64,000 bases of DNA from an uncultured Blautia sp. (GTDB lineage Bacteria; Bacillota; Clostridia; Lachnospirales; Lachnospiraceae). Positions 26,869-34,887 of this stretch are shown in pieces; position 1 is the stretch's first letter; the number at the start of each line of letters is the position of its first letter. The translations under genes and the position numbers were made by a program. The notes under the pieces were generated by a model. That model made no database searches, was not told where the DNA came from, and saw only the letters and a program-made list of their open reading frames with translations. The DNA is taken from assembly GCA_934424575.1 (NCBI GenBank), contig CAKRXU010000009.1, positions 18,783 through 82,782 on the forward strand. Reading direction: 5' to 3'.

Positions 26869-27984
26869 TTATCTGGCCTGATTCTGACTGATGTTAACCG
26901 GTAAGATCAGATACGTGTATGTTTCTTCGTCATCTCTGATAAAGCATGGCGCTTTTGGATTCATCAGATACATGTGGATCGTCTCATCATCAATAACTTT
27001 CAAAGCATCGATCAGGAATTTCGGGTTGAATCCGATAAGGATATCTTTACCCTCTTTCTCAATATCGATCTCTTCATCCATAGATCCCATAGAAGAATCT
27101 ATCTTCAATTCCATCTTATGGTCACTAATCTCAATTACGATCGGTTTCTTATCTCCTTCTCTTACAAGAAGTGTTGCACGGTCAATACAGTTCAGAAATT
27201 CTTTTTTGTTTACACTGATCTTTGTATCGTAATCACTGGAAAGCATCTGATCAATTCGGAAATATTCTCCCTCGATCAGTCTGGATACCACAATTGTCTG
27301 ATCAAATTCAAATAAAATGTGGTTTTTTGTGAAATATATGCTAACTTGATCGTCAATTTCTCCAGAGAGAATTTTGCTGATCTCGCTGAGTGTCTTTCCT
27401 GGAACGACAATCTTGCGATCTGAATAATCTCGCTTTAATGGCATTTTTCTGATGGAAATACGGTGTCCGTCCAGGGAAATAATCTTCAGACAATTATCTT
27501 TGATTTCGAACAATTCACCAGTCATCAAACGGTTGTTTTCATTGACTGCAATAGAAAAAATAGTCTGACGGATCATCTCTTTCAAAGTAAACTGAGAAAG
27601 AGTCAGAGCTTCGTCTTTTTCGATAACAGGAAGGTATGCAAAATCTTCACCTGCTTTGCCAGGAATTGTAAACTTAGCTTTTTCACAGGTGATCGTTGCT
27701 ACATAGTTGCTGTCAGTTTTGATAGTTACATCATTGTCCGGAAGTCTTCTGATAATTTCATAAAAGATTTTGGCATCAAGTGCAACCATTCCTTTTTCTT
27801 CGATCTGTCCATCTACGATTGTTTCAATACCAAGTTCCATATCATTTGTTGTAAATTTGATCAGGTTCGTGGTTGCATCTATAAGGATACATTCAAGGAT
27901 TGGCATGGTTGTTTTAGAAGGAACAGCTTTCAAAGAAATATTTACGCTTTTTAACAGATTATTTTTGGGACAGATAATCTTCAT
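26869..27984 (-). CDS. dnaN: DNA polymerase III beta sliding clamp
   Basis: 371 residues, the usual size. The three clamp domains are recognisable; the protein starts MKIICPKNNLLKSVNISLKAV and ends in the LILPVNI strand found in DnaN C-termini. It forms the ring that tethers polymerase to DNA. A GGGAG site precedes the ATG. The 190-nt gap to dnaA carries part of the origin. Confidence 0.97.
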   Translation of the reverse strand: MKIICPKNNLLKSVNISLKAVPSKTTMPILECILIDATTNLIKFTTNDMELGIETIVDGQIEEKGMVALDAKIFYEIIRRLPDNDVTIKTDSNYVATITCEKAKFTIPGKAGEDFAYLPVIEKDEALTLSQFTLKEMIRQTIFSIAVNENNRLMTGELFEIKDNCLKIISLDGHRISIRKMPLKRDYSDRKIVVPGKTLSEISKILSGEIDDQVSIYFTKNHILFEFDQTIVVSRLIEGEYFRIDQMLSSDYDTKISVNKKEFLNCIDRATLLVREGDKKPIVIEISDHKMELKIDSSMGSMDEEIDIEKEGKDILIGFNPKFLIDALKVIDDETIHMYLMNPKAPCFIRDDEETYTYLILPVNISQNQAR

Positions 27985-28190
27985 GTGTATAACTCCCTTC
28001 GTGTTTGAAAATTGCTTTATAAATATATAAATATATAGATATCCGCCGTAGCCGCCTTAGGGGGTGGGGATTATGTGTAAAAGTCTTTAAAACCTTGAAA
28101 ATAAAGGTTTTGAGGACTGTATAACTACGTGTAAAACTACCAGATAACTTTGAAAGTGGGTGTGGATAAGTCACTTAACCCTGTGGATTA
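27985..28190. other. Origin part 2: dnaA-dnaN gap with AT-rich tract and DnaA boxes
   Basis: A perfect DnaA box TGTGGATAA lies at 28161-28169 and near-boxes at 28182-28190 (TGTGGATTA) and 28074-28082 (TGTGTAAAA). A GC-rich patch at about 28041-28070 is followed by an almost pure A/T tract at about 28015-28040, a good candidate unwinding element. The layout (boxes, GC patch, AT tract, next to dnaA) resembles the unwinding side of the split B. subtilis origin. Confidence 0.7.
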
Positions 28191-29548
28191 ATTTTTTTCT
28201 TCAAGGTATCGATGGAGTTTCTGAGGTTATCATTTGTTGCTAATTCTTTTTCGATTTTCTCAATTCCGTGCATAATTGTAGTGTGATCACGGTTACCAAG
28301 ATTTTTGCCGATCGTCTTGAGAGAAGTGTCAATGATCTCACGGCAGAGATACATGGCGATCTGTCTTGGCATAACGATCTTGGAACTACGCTTGTTTCCG
28401 CAGAGTTCCGCTACAGTTACATGATAGTGTTCTGCAACAACGGAAATAATATAATCCGGAGTGATGACTTTTTGCTCATTTGGAGAGATGATATCCTTGA
28501 GTGCCTGCTCTGCAAGTTCAAGGGTTACTTCCTTTTTCTCCAGTTTGGAACTTGCCATTACCTTATTAAAGGCACCTTCCAGCTCACGGATGTTAGATTT
28601 GATGTTTGTTGCAATGTAATTAATGACTTCTTCGCTGATATTGTAGCCTTCGAGCTCTTCTTTTTTGTGGAGAATTGCCATTCGGGTCTCGTAATCAGGT
28701 AAGGTAATATCTGCGATCAGGCCCCATTCGAATCTTGAACGGAAGCGTTCTTCCAGAATTTCCATATCTTTCGGTGGTTTATCTGAAGAAATGATGATCT
28801 GCTTTTTGGCACTGTGCAAACTGTTGAAAGTGTGGAAAAATTCCTCCTGTGTGGATTCCTTTCCTATAATAAACTGAATATCATCGACCAGAAGAACGTC
28901 AATATTCCTGTATTTTTCACGGAATTTGGACATTGCGGAGTTATTTCCGTTTCGGATCGTTTCAATCAGTTCATTTGTGAATTCTTCACTGGTTACATAC
29001 AAAACTTTGCTGTTTTCATCGTGTTCAATAATATAATGAGCGATGGAATGCATCAGATGAGTCTTGCCAAGTCCCGCACCTCCGTAGATAAACAGCGGAT
29101 TATAGGTATCTCCCGGGGATTCTGCAACAGCAAGGGCTGCCGCCTGAGCAAATTTGTTATTATTTCCGACAATGAAAGTGTCAAAAATGTATTTCGGATT
29201 CAAATGTGCATCTTCACAGCGACGTTCGATATCTGACATTGCAGGTGCTGCATTATCATAAGAAGGAACATCTTTCTGAGGTGCTTCATCAGGAGATATG
29301 AATTTGACATCGCACTCACTTATTCCAGTCAGTTCGCAGATGGTAACCTGGAGAAGAAGTTTGTACTTTTTATTAAGAAGGTTTATCAGAACTACCTGTT
29401 CAGATGGGACTAAAATTGTGATGACATTATCAGTCACATCGTAGACTTCAAGCGGTTTGAGCCATGTATTGAAGGCTACATCGCTGATATTGTAGTCACG
29501 TTTGACTGTCTGAAGAATTTCATCCCATTTTTCTATAACTTTATCCAT
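28175..29548 (-). CDS. dnaA: Chromosomal replication initiator DnaA
   Basis: 457 residues. Domain I at the N-terminus (KWDEILQTVKRDYN), a short linker, the AAA+ domain with GGAGLGKTHLMH and LLVDDIQF, and the DNA-binding domain with the signature RNRDHTTIMHG. It binds DnaA boxes and opens the origin, and it lies between the two box clusters described here. It is the first gene of the leftward replication operon. Confidence 0.98.
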   Translation of the reverse strand: MDKVIEKWDEILQTVKRDYNISDVAFNTWLKPLEVYDVTDNVITILVPSEQVVLINLLNKKYKLLLQVTICELTGISECDVKFISPDEAPQKDVPSYDNAAPAMSDIERRCEDAHLNPKYIFDTFIVGNNNKFAQAAALAVAESPGDTYNPLFIYGGAGLGKTHLMHSIAHYIIEHDENSKVLYVTSEEFTNELIETIRNGNNSAMSKFREKYRNIDVLLVDDIQFIIGKESTQEEFFHTFNSLHSAKKQIIISSDKPPKDMEILEERFRSRFEWGLIADITLPDYETRMAILHKKEELEGYNISEEVINYIATNIKSNIRELEGAFNKVMASSKLEKKEVTLELAEQALKDIISPNEQKVITPDYIISVVAEHYHVTVAELCGNKRSSKIVMPRQIAMYLCREIIDTSLKTIGKNLGNRDHTTIMHGIEKIEKELATNDNLRNSIDTLKKKINPQG

Positions 29549-29647
29549 ATTTCAAACTCCTGGTTCCTTTGAATGTGTGTAAATTATTCGTAACTGTTCG
29601 GTACTTTCACAGTTACAATTGGTTAATGGACATAGATATCCTTTTAT

Positions 29648-29676
29648 ATATTATAATAAATCCAGTGGTTAATCAA
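29648..29676 (-). promoter_or_regulatory. Probable dnaA promoter
   Basis: Minus-strand TTGATT (29671-29676), 17-bp spacer, TAATAT (29648-29653), about 100 nt before dnaA and beside the DnaA-box cluster. This would allow autoregulation by DnaA. Confidence 0.55.
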
Positions 29677-29734
29677 TCATTATTTGTGGAAAATTATCCC
29701 CCGAAAAAAGGGTTTACGTGGTTAAAATCTGGTG

Positions 29735-29984
29735 TTGTCCACAAGTTATCCACTTTATCCACATGTGTATAAGTTGGAAAGTGTGGATAAGCCCCTATAA
29801 GTTTACATAACATCTGTACAGGTGGATAATTACCCCTGTGGAATGTGTATAACTTTGTCCACAGAGAGAATACTGTAAAATAAAGGATTTTTTTAGGAAT
29901 ATGTGTAAAAATATGGGGGTATGTGAGGATAAAACAGCCGAAAAAGTTTGAGTTATCCACAAGTTATCCACAAAAAGTGGATAA
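29735..29984. other. Replication origin part 1: DnaA-box cluster
   Basis: Perfect boxes of the TTATNCACA type occur at 29755-29763, 29764-29772 (reverse), 29782-29790 (reverse), 29844-29852 (reverse), 29953-29961 and 29964-29972. One-mismatch boxes lie at 29735-29743, 29746-29754, 29821-29829, 29855-29863 and 29976-29984. Gene direction changes here, with dnaA to the left and rpmH to the right. This is the box-dense part of oriC; the 621-nt gap (29549-30169) holds no gene. Confidence 0.93.
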
Positions 29985-30078
29985 CTTTACGTAAACCAGA
30001 TGTTTCCACAATTGAGTGTGGGTTATTTTGAAAGTGTCGGAAATGCTTAATTTTATTGGATTTTTTGTGAATTTTTGC

Positions 30079-30107
30079 TTGACGAACGGGTGCAGAATGA
30101 ATATAAT
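30079..30107 (+). promoter_or_regulatory. rpmH promoter
   Basis: TTGACG (30079-30084), exactly 17 bp, TATAAT (30102-30107), about 63 nt before rpmH. Confidence 0.8.
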
Positions 30108-30169
30108 TAAAACGATGTTCTATGATAATAGTATGAATAGGGATAATAGATAAAGGAGGTGCTTTACCT

Positions 30170-30304
30170 ATGAAAATGACATTTCAGCCAAAGAAAAGAT
30201 CTAGAGCGAAAGTTCATGGTTTCAGAGCTCGTATGAGCACAAAGGGCGGCCGTAAAGTATTAGCAGCCAGAAGATTAAAAGGAAGAAAGCAGTTATCAGC
30301 CTAA
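30170..30304 (+). CDS. rpmH: 50S ribosomal protein L34
   Basis: 44 residues beginning MKMTFQPKKRSRAKVHGF, very basic and full length for L34, with the conserved RMSTKGGRKVLAARRLKGR core. An AAAGGAGGT site lies 9 nt before the ATG. It is first in the rpmH-rnpA-yidD-yidC-khpB set, which runs to the right from the origin, and has a strong promoter of its own. Confidence 0.97.
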   Translation: MKMTFQPKKRSRAKVHGFRARMSTKGGRKVLAARRLKGRKQLSA

Positions 30305-30359
30305 GATATAAGACCGCAGTTATGTGGTCTTTTCTTCTATAATAAAGAAAGGGGATTCG

Positions 30360-30725
30360 ATGAAATATTCAGAGTCCTTAAAGAAAAACAAAGATTTTCA
30401 GCAGGTATACAGACATGGAACATCAAAAGCAAATCGGTATCTGGTGATGTACGTACTGGATAATCAGTACATGAAGAATCGTCTGGGAATATCAGTAAGT
30501 AAAAAAGTAGGGAATAGTGTGGTTCGCCACAGGCTCACCAGACTGGTAAGAGAGAGCTATCGTCTGAATGAAGAACTTTTCAGGAGAAATCTTGATATTG
30601 TTGTGATTGCCAGACCAGCAGCGAAGGGCAGGAGCTATCAGGAGATAGAGAGTGCTTTCATGCATCTGGCAGGGAAACATCAGATCATAGAAGAGGTTCA
30701 TACTGATGAAGAAACTTCTTATTAA
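30360..30725 (+). CDS. rnpA: Ribonuclease P protein component
   Basis: 121 residues from the ATG at 30360, which follows GAAAGGGGA; the frame is open 12 codons further up but those codons are not family-like. It is the protein cofactor of RNase P, which trims tRNA 5' ends. The RNR-type block NRLGISVSKKVGNSVVRHRLTRLVRE is the RNA-binding signature. It overlaps yidD by 20 bp. Confidence 0.96.
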   Translation: MKYSESLKKNKDFQQVYRHGTSKANRYLVMYVLDNQYMKNRLGISVSKKVGNSVVRHRLTRLVRESYRLNEELFRRNLDIVVIARPAAKGRSYQEIESAFMHLAGKHQIIEEVHTDEETSY

Positions 30726-30915
30726 AATGATTCGTCTCTATCAGAAATATATATCACCGATGAAGAGAACTAAATGTCCTTATATTCCCACATGTTCTCA
30801 ATATGGTTTGGAAGCAATCGAAAAATATGGTGCAATCAGGGGAGGATTACTGGCAATATGGAGAATATTACGTTGTAATCCTTTTTCTCATGGGGGATAT
30901 GATCCCGTACCATAA
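30706..30915 (+). CDS. yidD: Membrane protein insertion efficiency factor YidD
   Basis: 69 residues, typical length. The family motifs KRTKCPYIPTCSQYGLEAI and RILRCNPFSHGGYDPVP are present, including the conserved cysteines. It is thought to assist YidC at the inner membrane, and it lies between rnpA and yidC as in most bacteria. Confidence 0.95.
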   Translation: MKKLLIKMIRLYQKYISPMKRTKCPYIPTCSQYGLEAIEKYGAIRGGLLAIWRILRCNPFSHGGYDPVP

Positions 30916-30973
30916 AGGTAAATGGATCAATCATGAAGTTGTTCCATAAGATCATCCAGGAGGAACAAGTAAA

Positions 30974-32242
30974 TTGGAAAGTATGATTTTGGCTACTAAA
31001 AGTGGTACCCCGATCATCGGCCAGGTCGCAATCGTGATGGGCTGGATCATGAATGGTATCTACAAAGTGCTGGATATGGTTGGAATTCAGAACCTTGGCC
31101 TTTGTATTATTATTTTCAGTATTCTGATCTATCTTTTTATGACTCCTCTGCAGGTCAAACAGCAGAAATTCTCTAAGCTGAGTGCGATCATGCAGCCGGA
31201 GATCCAGAAAATCCAGAAGAAATATCAGGGTAAAAAAGATCAGGATTCAATGATGAAGATGCAGGAGGAAACCCAGGCGGTATATCAGAAATACGGTGTA
31301 TCCCCTACAGGAAGCTGTGTTCAGCTCGCTATCCAGCTCCCGATCCTGTATGCTCTGTATCAGGTAATCCAGAATATCCCTGCTTATGTAAGCAGTGTAT
31401 ATAATGTGTTCAATGGTGTCTGCACACAGATCCTTGCAGTAGACGGATTTGCAGATATCATCAATAACTTTATCACAGACAACAAGATGACACGAGTAAG
31501 ACAGGTCACAGATAATGCAGATTCTATCGTAGATTTCCTGTATGCTCTGTCTCCATCCCAGTGGAAATCCTTACAGGATATCAGTCAGTTCTCCGGATTC
31601 TCAGATCAGATCAGCAAAACTGCTTCCGAGATCCAGAAGATGCAGACTTTTGGTGTGCTCAACATCGCAGACCAGCCGCTGAGCTATATCAAAACAGGAT
31701 CCCTGATCCTGATCATTGCAGCTCTTGCAATTCCGGTTCTGTCATGGGCAACACAGATGCTCAACCTGAAGCTTATGCCACAGGCAGCAACACAGGGCGG
31801 TGACGAGAATAATGCAATGGCAAGCTCCATGAAGACTATGAATACAGTAATGCCGCTTATGTCAGCATTTTTCTGTTTCACATTCCCTGTAGGTCTTGGT
31901 ATTTACTGGATCGCAAGTGCGATAGTAAGAAGTATTCAGCAGCTTCTTATCAATCGCCATCTGAACAAGATGAACATTGATGACCTTGTAAATGAAAACA
32001 TGAAGAAGATGGAAGCCAAACGTGCAAAAGAGGGACTTCCGCCGCAGAAGATCACAAACCAGGCACATCAGAGCGTAAAGAATATCAACAAGATCGACAA
32101 AGGTATGAGCGGTTCTGATGAATCAAACCGTGCGAAGAAAGTAGAAGAAGCTTACCAGAATGCTTCCCATGCAAAAGCAGGCAGCATTACCGCCAAAGCG
32201 AATATGGTCAAAGCTTTTGATGAGAAAAACAAGAAGAAATAG
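30974..32242 (+). CDS. yidC: Membrane protein insertase YidC/OxaA
   Basis: 422 residues. YidC inserts proteins into the inner membrane alone or with SecYEG. Five or so hydrophobic segments are seen, including IIIFSILIYLFMTPLQVKQQ and the conserved SPTGSCVQLAIQLPILYALYQVI region. A long charged helix and lysine-rich tail follow. The best ribosome site, AGGAGG, lies 10 nt before a TTG at 30974, whereas the ATG at 30983 is 19 nt away, so a TTG start is preferred. Confidence 0.93.
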   Translation: MESMILATKSGTPIIGQVAIVMGWIMNGIYKVLDMVGIQNLGLCIIIFSILIYLFMTPLQVKQQKFSKLSAIMQPEIQKIQKKYQGKKDQDSMMKMQEETQAVYQKYGVSPTGSCVQLAIQLPILYALYQVIQNIPAYVSSVYNVFNGVCTQILAVDGFADIINNFITDNKMTRVRQVTDNADSIVDFLYALSPSQWKSLQDISQFSGFSDQISKTASEIQKMQTFGVLNIADQPLSYIKTGSLILIIAALAIPVLSWATQMLNLKLMPQAATQGGDENNAMASSMKTMNTVMPLMSAFFCFTFPVGLGIYWIASAIVRSIQQLLINRHLNKMNIDDLVNENMKKMEAKRAKEGLPPQKITNQAHQSVKNINKIDKGMSGSDESNRAKKVEEAYQNASHAKAGSITAKANMVKAFDEKNKKK

Positions 32243-32265
32243 AGAGGGAAGGTCGGGGTTTTATC

Positions 32266-33213
32266 ATGAATGAATATATGCAGTTTTCAGCAAAAACCAA
32301 AAATGAAGCAATCACAAAAGCATGTATTGAACTGGGCGTGACCAGTGATCAGCTTGACATTCAGGTAATCAGCGAAGGAAGTTCTGGATTTTTCGGAATT
32401 GGAAGTAAGCCTGCGATCATTAAAGCTCGCAAAGTAGAGGATCATTCAGAAGAAAAGGAACTCGAGGAAATCGTAGCTTCTGTCAAACTGGATGCATTCA
32501 AGGACGAGCCGAAACCGGAACAGAAGAAATCTTCACCGAAGCCGGCACCAAAGGCACCTGCCAGAACTTCTAATAAACCAGAAGCAAAGCCAGATGCAGG
32601 GAAAGAAGAAAAACCTGCAAAACCGGTCAGAGAGAAACAGCCAAAAGAAAGAGTTTACAAAGAGAAACCAGTAAGGGAGCCGAAACCGGCCAAAGAAAAA
32701 CCGGTAAGAGTATCCAAGCCGATCGAGATCATCACCGATCCGGCAGAGATCAAAGAGATCGAAGAGAGAGCATCTGTTTTCCTTCATGATGTATTTGCAT
32801 CCATGGATCTCGGAGAAGTCCAGATCACATCCAAATACAACACAACAGATGGCTGCCTGGAAGTCGATTTTGAAGGTCAGGATATGGGAATCCTGATCGG
32901 TAAGAGAGGACAGACACTTGATTCTCTCCAGTACCTTACAAGCCTTGTTGTAAACAAAGGCAAATCCGACTATATCAGAGTAAAACTCGATACAGAGGAT
33001 TACAGAAGACGCAGAAAGGAAACTCTCGAGAACCTGGCAAGAGGAATCGCCTACAAGGTCAAGAAAACAAGAAAACCTGTAGTTCTCGAGCCAATGAATC
33101 CTTACGAGAGAAGAATCATCCATTCTGCACTTCAGGGAAACAAATTCGTAGAGACAGTAAGTGAAGGTGAAGAACCATACCGTCACGTAGTTGTCAAATT
33201 AAAGAGATACTAA
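32266..33213 (+). CDS. khpB: RNA-binding protein KhpB (Jag, SpoIIIJ-associated)
   Basis: 315 residues. An N-terminal Jag domain (FSAKTKNEAITKACIELG, SSGFFGIGSKPA) is followed by a Lys/Pro/Glu-rich linker at about 75-150. Then come a KH domain with the GXXG-like loop IGKRGQTLDSLQYL and an R3H domain ending RRIIHSALQGN. KhpB partners KhpA as a small-RNA/mRNA binding pair linked to cell division and elongation. It follows yidC as usual. Confidence 0.94.
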   Translation: MNEYMQFSAKTKNEAITKACIELGVTSDQLDIQVISEGSSGFFGIGSKPAIIKARKVEDHSEEKELEEIVASVKLDAFKDEPKPEQKKSSPKPAPKAPARTSNKPEAKPDAGKEEKPAKPVREKQPKERVYKEKPVREPKPAKEKPVRVSKPIEIITDPAEIKEIEERASVFLHDVFASMDLGEVQITSKYNTTDGCLEVDFEGQDMGILIGKRGQTLDSLQYLTSLVVNKGKSDYIRVKLDTEDYRRRRKETLENLARGIAYKVKKTRKPVVLEPMNPYERRIIHSALQGNKFVETVSEGEEPYRHVVVKLKRY

Positions 33214-33361
33214 AGTGTTACTGCTCACAGGTAGTATCCCGCGAGGTGTTTTGCCATGAATATGGCAAAATCCCGAGACATACAGGGCAAAATCCCATCA
33301 CCGTAGGTGATTTGGAATGGATTTTGACCAAGTTACTGTGAACAAAGTGAACAGTAACACT
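33214..33361. repeat. MITE-like palindromic repeat
   Basis: A 148-nt unit with 15-bp terminal inverted repeats differing at one base (33214-33228 and 33347-33361, GTGAACAGTAACACT). Inside are a 9-bp hairpin (TTTTGCCAT/ATGGCAAAA), a 6-bp hairpin (ATCACC/GGTGAT) and two copies of GGCAAAATCCC. It encodes no protein. Partial copies of its ends occur at 55035-55053 and 57920-57932. Confidence 0.75.
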
Positions 33362-33397
33362 AAATCAGCAGTGAAAACAGTTCACAACTGAAATATA

Positions 33398-33470
33398 AAA
33401 TGTTATTCTAGGTGAAAGCGTGAATAACACGTGATTGACGTGTGCTTTCTTCTGGGATAACATTTTTTTT
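33398..33470 (+). terminator. Long terminator-like hairpin abutting the mnmE ribosome site
   Basis: A 14-bp outer stem (33398-33411 with 33452-33465, G-U pairs allowed) encloses inner stems GAAAGC/GCTTTC and CACGT/ACGTG and is followed by T8. Only ATA separates the T-run from the AAGGAGG of mnmE. It may end the rpmH-khpB transcript, or it may attenuate mnmE. Confidence 0.8.
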
Positions 33471-33483
33471 ATAAGGAGGCAAT

Positions 33484-34857
33484 ATGGAAAAAACGATCGC
33501 TGCGATCTCAACTGCTATGAGTGCGTCCGGAATCGGGATCGTCCGTATCAGCGGAGATGAAGCAATGGATGTGATTTCCCGGATCTATCGTTCCAAAAAC
33601 GGAAAGAAAAATATCAGGGAAGTACAGAGCCACACGATCCATTACGGCTTTATCTATGATGGAGAAGATGTGGTTGATGAAGTTCTGGTTATGATCATGA
33701 GAGGACCCCACACTTATACTGGTGAGGACACCGTAGAAATAGATTGTCATGGCGGAGTCTATGCCATGAAGAAGGTTCTGGAAACCGTGCTCAAAAACGG
33801 AGCCGTGATCGCAGAACCAGGAGAATTTACAAAGAGAGCTTTCTTAAATGGAAGGCTGGATCTGTCACAGGCTGAGGCTGTCATGGATGTCATTCAGGCC
33901 AAAAACTCCATGGCACTCAAGAGTTCCGTAGAACAGCTCAAAGGCTCCGTACAGCGTGCTGTAAAAGAGATCCGGAGCAGACTGCTCTACCAGATCGCAT
34001 ATATAGAATCTGCATTGGATGATCCGGAGCACTACGATCTCACCGGCTATCCACAGGAATTAAGGGTCATTGTGGATAAAGAGACAAAAGAGATCCAGAA
34101 CCTGTTGAAAACTGCCGACGACGGAAGAATGATCCAGGAGGGGATCAAGACAGTTATCCTCGGTAAGCCAAATGCCGGCAAATCCTCTCTCCTCAATTTC
34201 CTGGTAGGCGAAGACCGCGCGATCGTCACAGAGATCGAAGGCACAACGAGGGATATCCTGGAAGAATACATTTCTCTGAACGGAATCACACTTCGCGTGA
34301 TCGACACCGCAGGAATCCGCGAGACCGAGGATGTAGTGGAAAAGATCGGAGTCGGCAAAGCCAAACAGATGGCAGAAGACGCAGACCTTATCCTGTATGT
34401 TGTAGATTCCTCCAGACCACTTGACGAAAACGATGAAGAGATCATAGAATTACTTTCCGGAAGAAAAAGCATCGTGATCTACAACAAGACAGACCTTGAG
34501 CCGGTCGTAGATATGGAGAAAATAAAGCAGCGTACCGGAAGTCCAGTGATCCCTGTTTCCGTAGTGGAAGAAACAGGGATCCGTAAACTGGAAGATGAGA
34601 TCAAGAACATGTTTTTCCAGGGAGAACTTTCTTTTAATGATGAAGTATACATCACAAATGCAAGACACAAAGCTGCACTGGAAGAAGCGAAAGAAAGCCT
34701 GGAACTTGTGAAGAACAGTATTGATATGGGAATGGCAGAAGATTTCTTTTCCATCGACCTTATGAATGCCTACGAAAGCCTCGGAAGGATCGTGGGAGAA
34801 TCCGTAGGGGAGGATCTGGTCAATGAGATCTTCAGCAAATTCTGTACAGGAAAATAA
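33484..34857 (+). CDS. mnmE: tRNA modification GTPase MnmE
   Basis: 457 residues. With MnmG it adds the carboxymethylaminomethyl group to U34 of certain tRNAs. Folate-binding N-domain with FLNGRLDLSQAEAVMD, a GTPase domain with GKPNAGKSSLLN, DTAG and NKTD, and the C-terminal cysteine motif CTGK. mnmG follows 30 nt later and rsmG after that. Confidence 0.97.
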   Translation: MEKTIAAISTAMSASGIGIVRISGDEAMDVISRIYRSKNGKKNIREVQSHTIHYGFIYDGEDVVDEVLVMIMRGPHTYTGEDTVEIDCHGGVYAMKKVLETVLKNGAVIAEPGEFTKRAFLNGRLDLSQAEAVMDVIQAKNSMALKSSVEQLKGSVQRAVKEIRSRLLYQIAYIESALDDPEHYDLTGYPQELRVIVDKETKEIQNLLKTADDGRMIQEGIKTVILGKPNAGKSSLLNFLVGEDRAIVTEIEGTTRDILEEYISLNGITLRVIDTAGIRETEDVVEKIGVGKAKQMAEDADLILYVVDSSRPLDENDEEIIELLSGRKSIVIYNKTDLEPVVDMEKIKQRTGSPVIPVSVVEETGIRKLEDEIKNMFFQGELSFNDEVYITNARHKAALEEAKESLELVKNSIDMGMAEDFFSIDLMNAYESLGRIVGESVGEDLVNEIFSKFCTGK

Positions 34858-34887
34858 ACGCAATTTAGAAAAGAAGGGAAGATAAAA

